5,513 nucleotides of DNA from JBBPYA01 sp038200385. GTDB lineage: Bacteria > Actinomycetota > Actinomycetes > Mycobacteriales > Geodermatophilaceae. Of the stretch, positions 4,780 to 5,513 are shown piece by piece. The stretch lies in NCBI GenBank assembly GCA_038200385.1, contig JBBPYA010000061.1, forward strand, positions 1-5,513, given 5' to 3'. A program made the position numbers and the translations under genes. Position 1 is the stretch's first letter; every line of letters begins with the position of its first letter. The notes below the pieces were generated by a model. It did no database searches. It had not been told where the DNA came from and saw nothing but the letters and a program-made list of their open reading frames with translations.

Positions 4780-5513
4780 GTGGGCCCGTCCAGGCGAGTG
4801 CGGATCCACATCGACGGGATCGTGCAGGGAGTGGGGTTCCGCCCGTTCGTGTACGGGCTGGCGCTCGAGTACGGCGTGGCCGGCACGGTGCGCAACACCG
4901 GTGACGGCGTGGACATCGAGGCCGAGGCTGCCGCGGACCGGCTGGACCGGTTCACCGTCGCGCTGCGGTCCCGGCCCCCGGCGCTGGCCCGGATCGAGTC
5001 CCTGACCTGCACCGACGTCCCGGCCACTGGCGTACCAGGATTCACGATCGACGGCAGTGCCGGCGCCGGGTCCCGCCGTACCCTCGTCTCCCCCGACACC
5101 GCCCCGTGTGCGGACTGCCTGGCCGACCTGGCCGACTCCGGCAACCGGCGCTACCGGTACCCGTTCACCAACTGCACGAACTGCGGGCCGCGCTTCACGA
5201 TCGTGACGGGCATCCCGTACGACCGGCGGCGCACGACGATGGCCGGCTTCGCGATGTGTGCCGACTGCCGCCGGGAGTACGACGACCCGGGCGACCGGCG
5301 GTTCCACGCGCAGCCGGTGTGCTGCCCGGCCTGCGGGCCTTCGCTGCGGCTGCTCGACCGGGCGGGACAGGCATCCGGCGACGACCCGATCGCGGCGGCC
5401 GCGCAGCTGCTGCGCTCGAGCGGGGTGGTCGCGGTCAAGGGGCTCGGGGGGTACCACCTGGCCGCCGACGCGGCGGACGAGGCCGCGGTGCACGCGTTGC
5501 GCTCGCGCAAGCA
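4780..5513 (+). CDS. hypF: HypF carbamoyltransferase for [NiFe]-hydrogenase maturation (partial, C-terminus beyond right edge)
   Basis: The first 244 residues of HypF, which uses carbamoyl phosphate and ATP to make the thiocarboxamide on HypE that becomes the cyanide ligands of the NiFe site. Residues about 6-95 are an acylphosphatase domain with GIVQGVGFRPFVY, keeping catalytic Arg21 and Asn39. Two zinc-finger motifs follow with the family's exact spacing: Cys110-x2-Cys113-x18-Cys132-x2-Cys135 and Cys160-x2-Cys163-x18-Cys182-x2-Cys185. A YrdC-like domain begins near 190 (VVAVKGLGGYHLAADA, 216-231) and is cut off with the Kae1-like domain still to come; full proteins are about 750 residues. 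GTG 4780 is chosen because TGGAG at 4768-4772 lies 7 nt upstream and the previous stop is 4 nt away. HypD and HypE genes would be expected further right. Confidence 0.95.
   Translation, partial: MGPSRRVRIHIDGIVQGVGFRPFVYGLALEYGVAGTVRNTGDGVDIEAEAAADRLDRFTVALRSRPPALARIESLTCTDVPATGVPGFTIDGSAGAGSRRTLVSPDTAPCADCLADLADSGNRRYRYPFTNCTNCGPRFTIVTGIPYDRRRTTMAGFAMCADCRREYDDPGDRRFHAQPVCCPACGPSLRLLDRAGQASGDDPIAAAAQLLRSSGVVAVKGLGGYHLAADAADEAAVHALRSRK

Noticed and set aside
3984..5144. Long minus-strand open frame across hypC, SIS-B and hypF
   Set aside because: It is antisense to three recognisable genes, has no domain, and has the composition expected of a shadow frame.

Overview
The window is a piece of a high-GC actinobacterial chromosome. 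The evidence is strong G/C at third codon positions, GTG and TTG starts, a leaderless-looking GTG gene, 4-nt gene overlaps, and an actinobacterial style of hydrogenase maturation genes. Genus cannot be fixed from the sequence.

Left part (1-1966): a divergent pair shares a 151-bp spacer. On the minus strand, running off the left edge, is a small exported protein made of acidic QTGPD repeats. On the plus strand is a complete membrane histidine kinase (HAMP, HisKA, HATPase) with no response regulator beside it. The spacer holds four CTRAG direct repeats spaced 11, 10 and 11 bp, as expected for an OmpR-family response regulator array, and a -10 box placed so that the kinase mRNA would begin at its GTG codon.

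Middle (1985-2815): a minus-strand, two-helix membrane protein with a bacterial PH domain converges on the kinase. Its best start is a TTG with a strong ribosome binding site. A 216-bp non-coding stretch, with a perfect 10-bp inverted repeat at its right end, separates it from the next, divergent operon.

Right part (2816-5513): a compact plus-strand operon, padR-type regulator, SIS-domain protein A, hypC, SIS-domain protein B, hypF (cut by the right edge). The first three genes are coupled by 4-nt overlaps. HypC and HypF are maturation factors for the active-site ligands of [NiFe] hydrogenases, so the operon probably serves a hydrogenase encoded nearby, under control of the PadR protein. The two SIS proteins resemble sedoheptulose-7-phosphate isomerase (GmhA). 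A keeps the expected catalytic Glu and His, while B has lost both, which suggests an active/inactive pair whose link to hydrogenase maturation is unexplained.

The most interesting points are this SIS pair around an unusual Cys-rich HypC, and the four-site operator between the kinase and the repeat protein.
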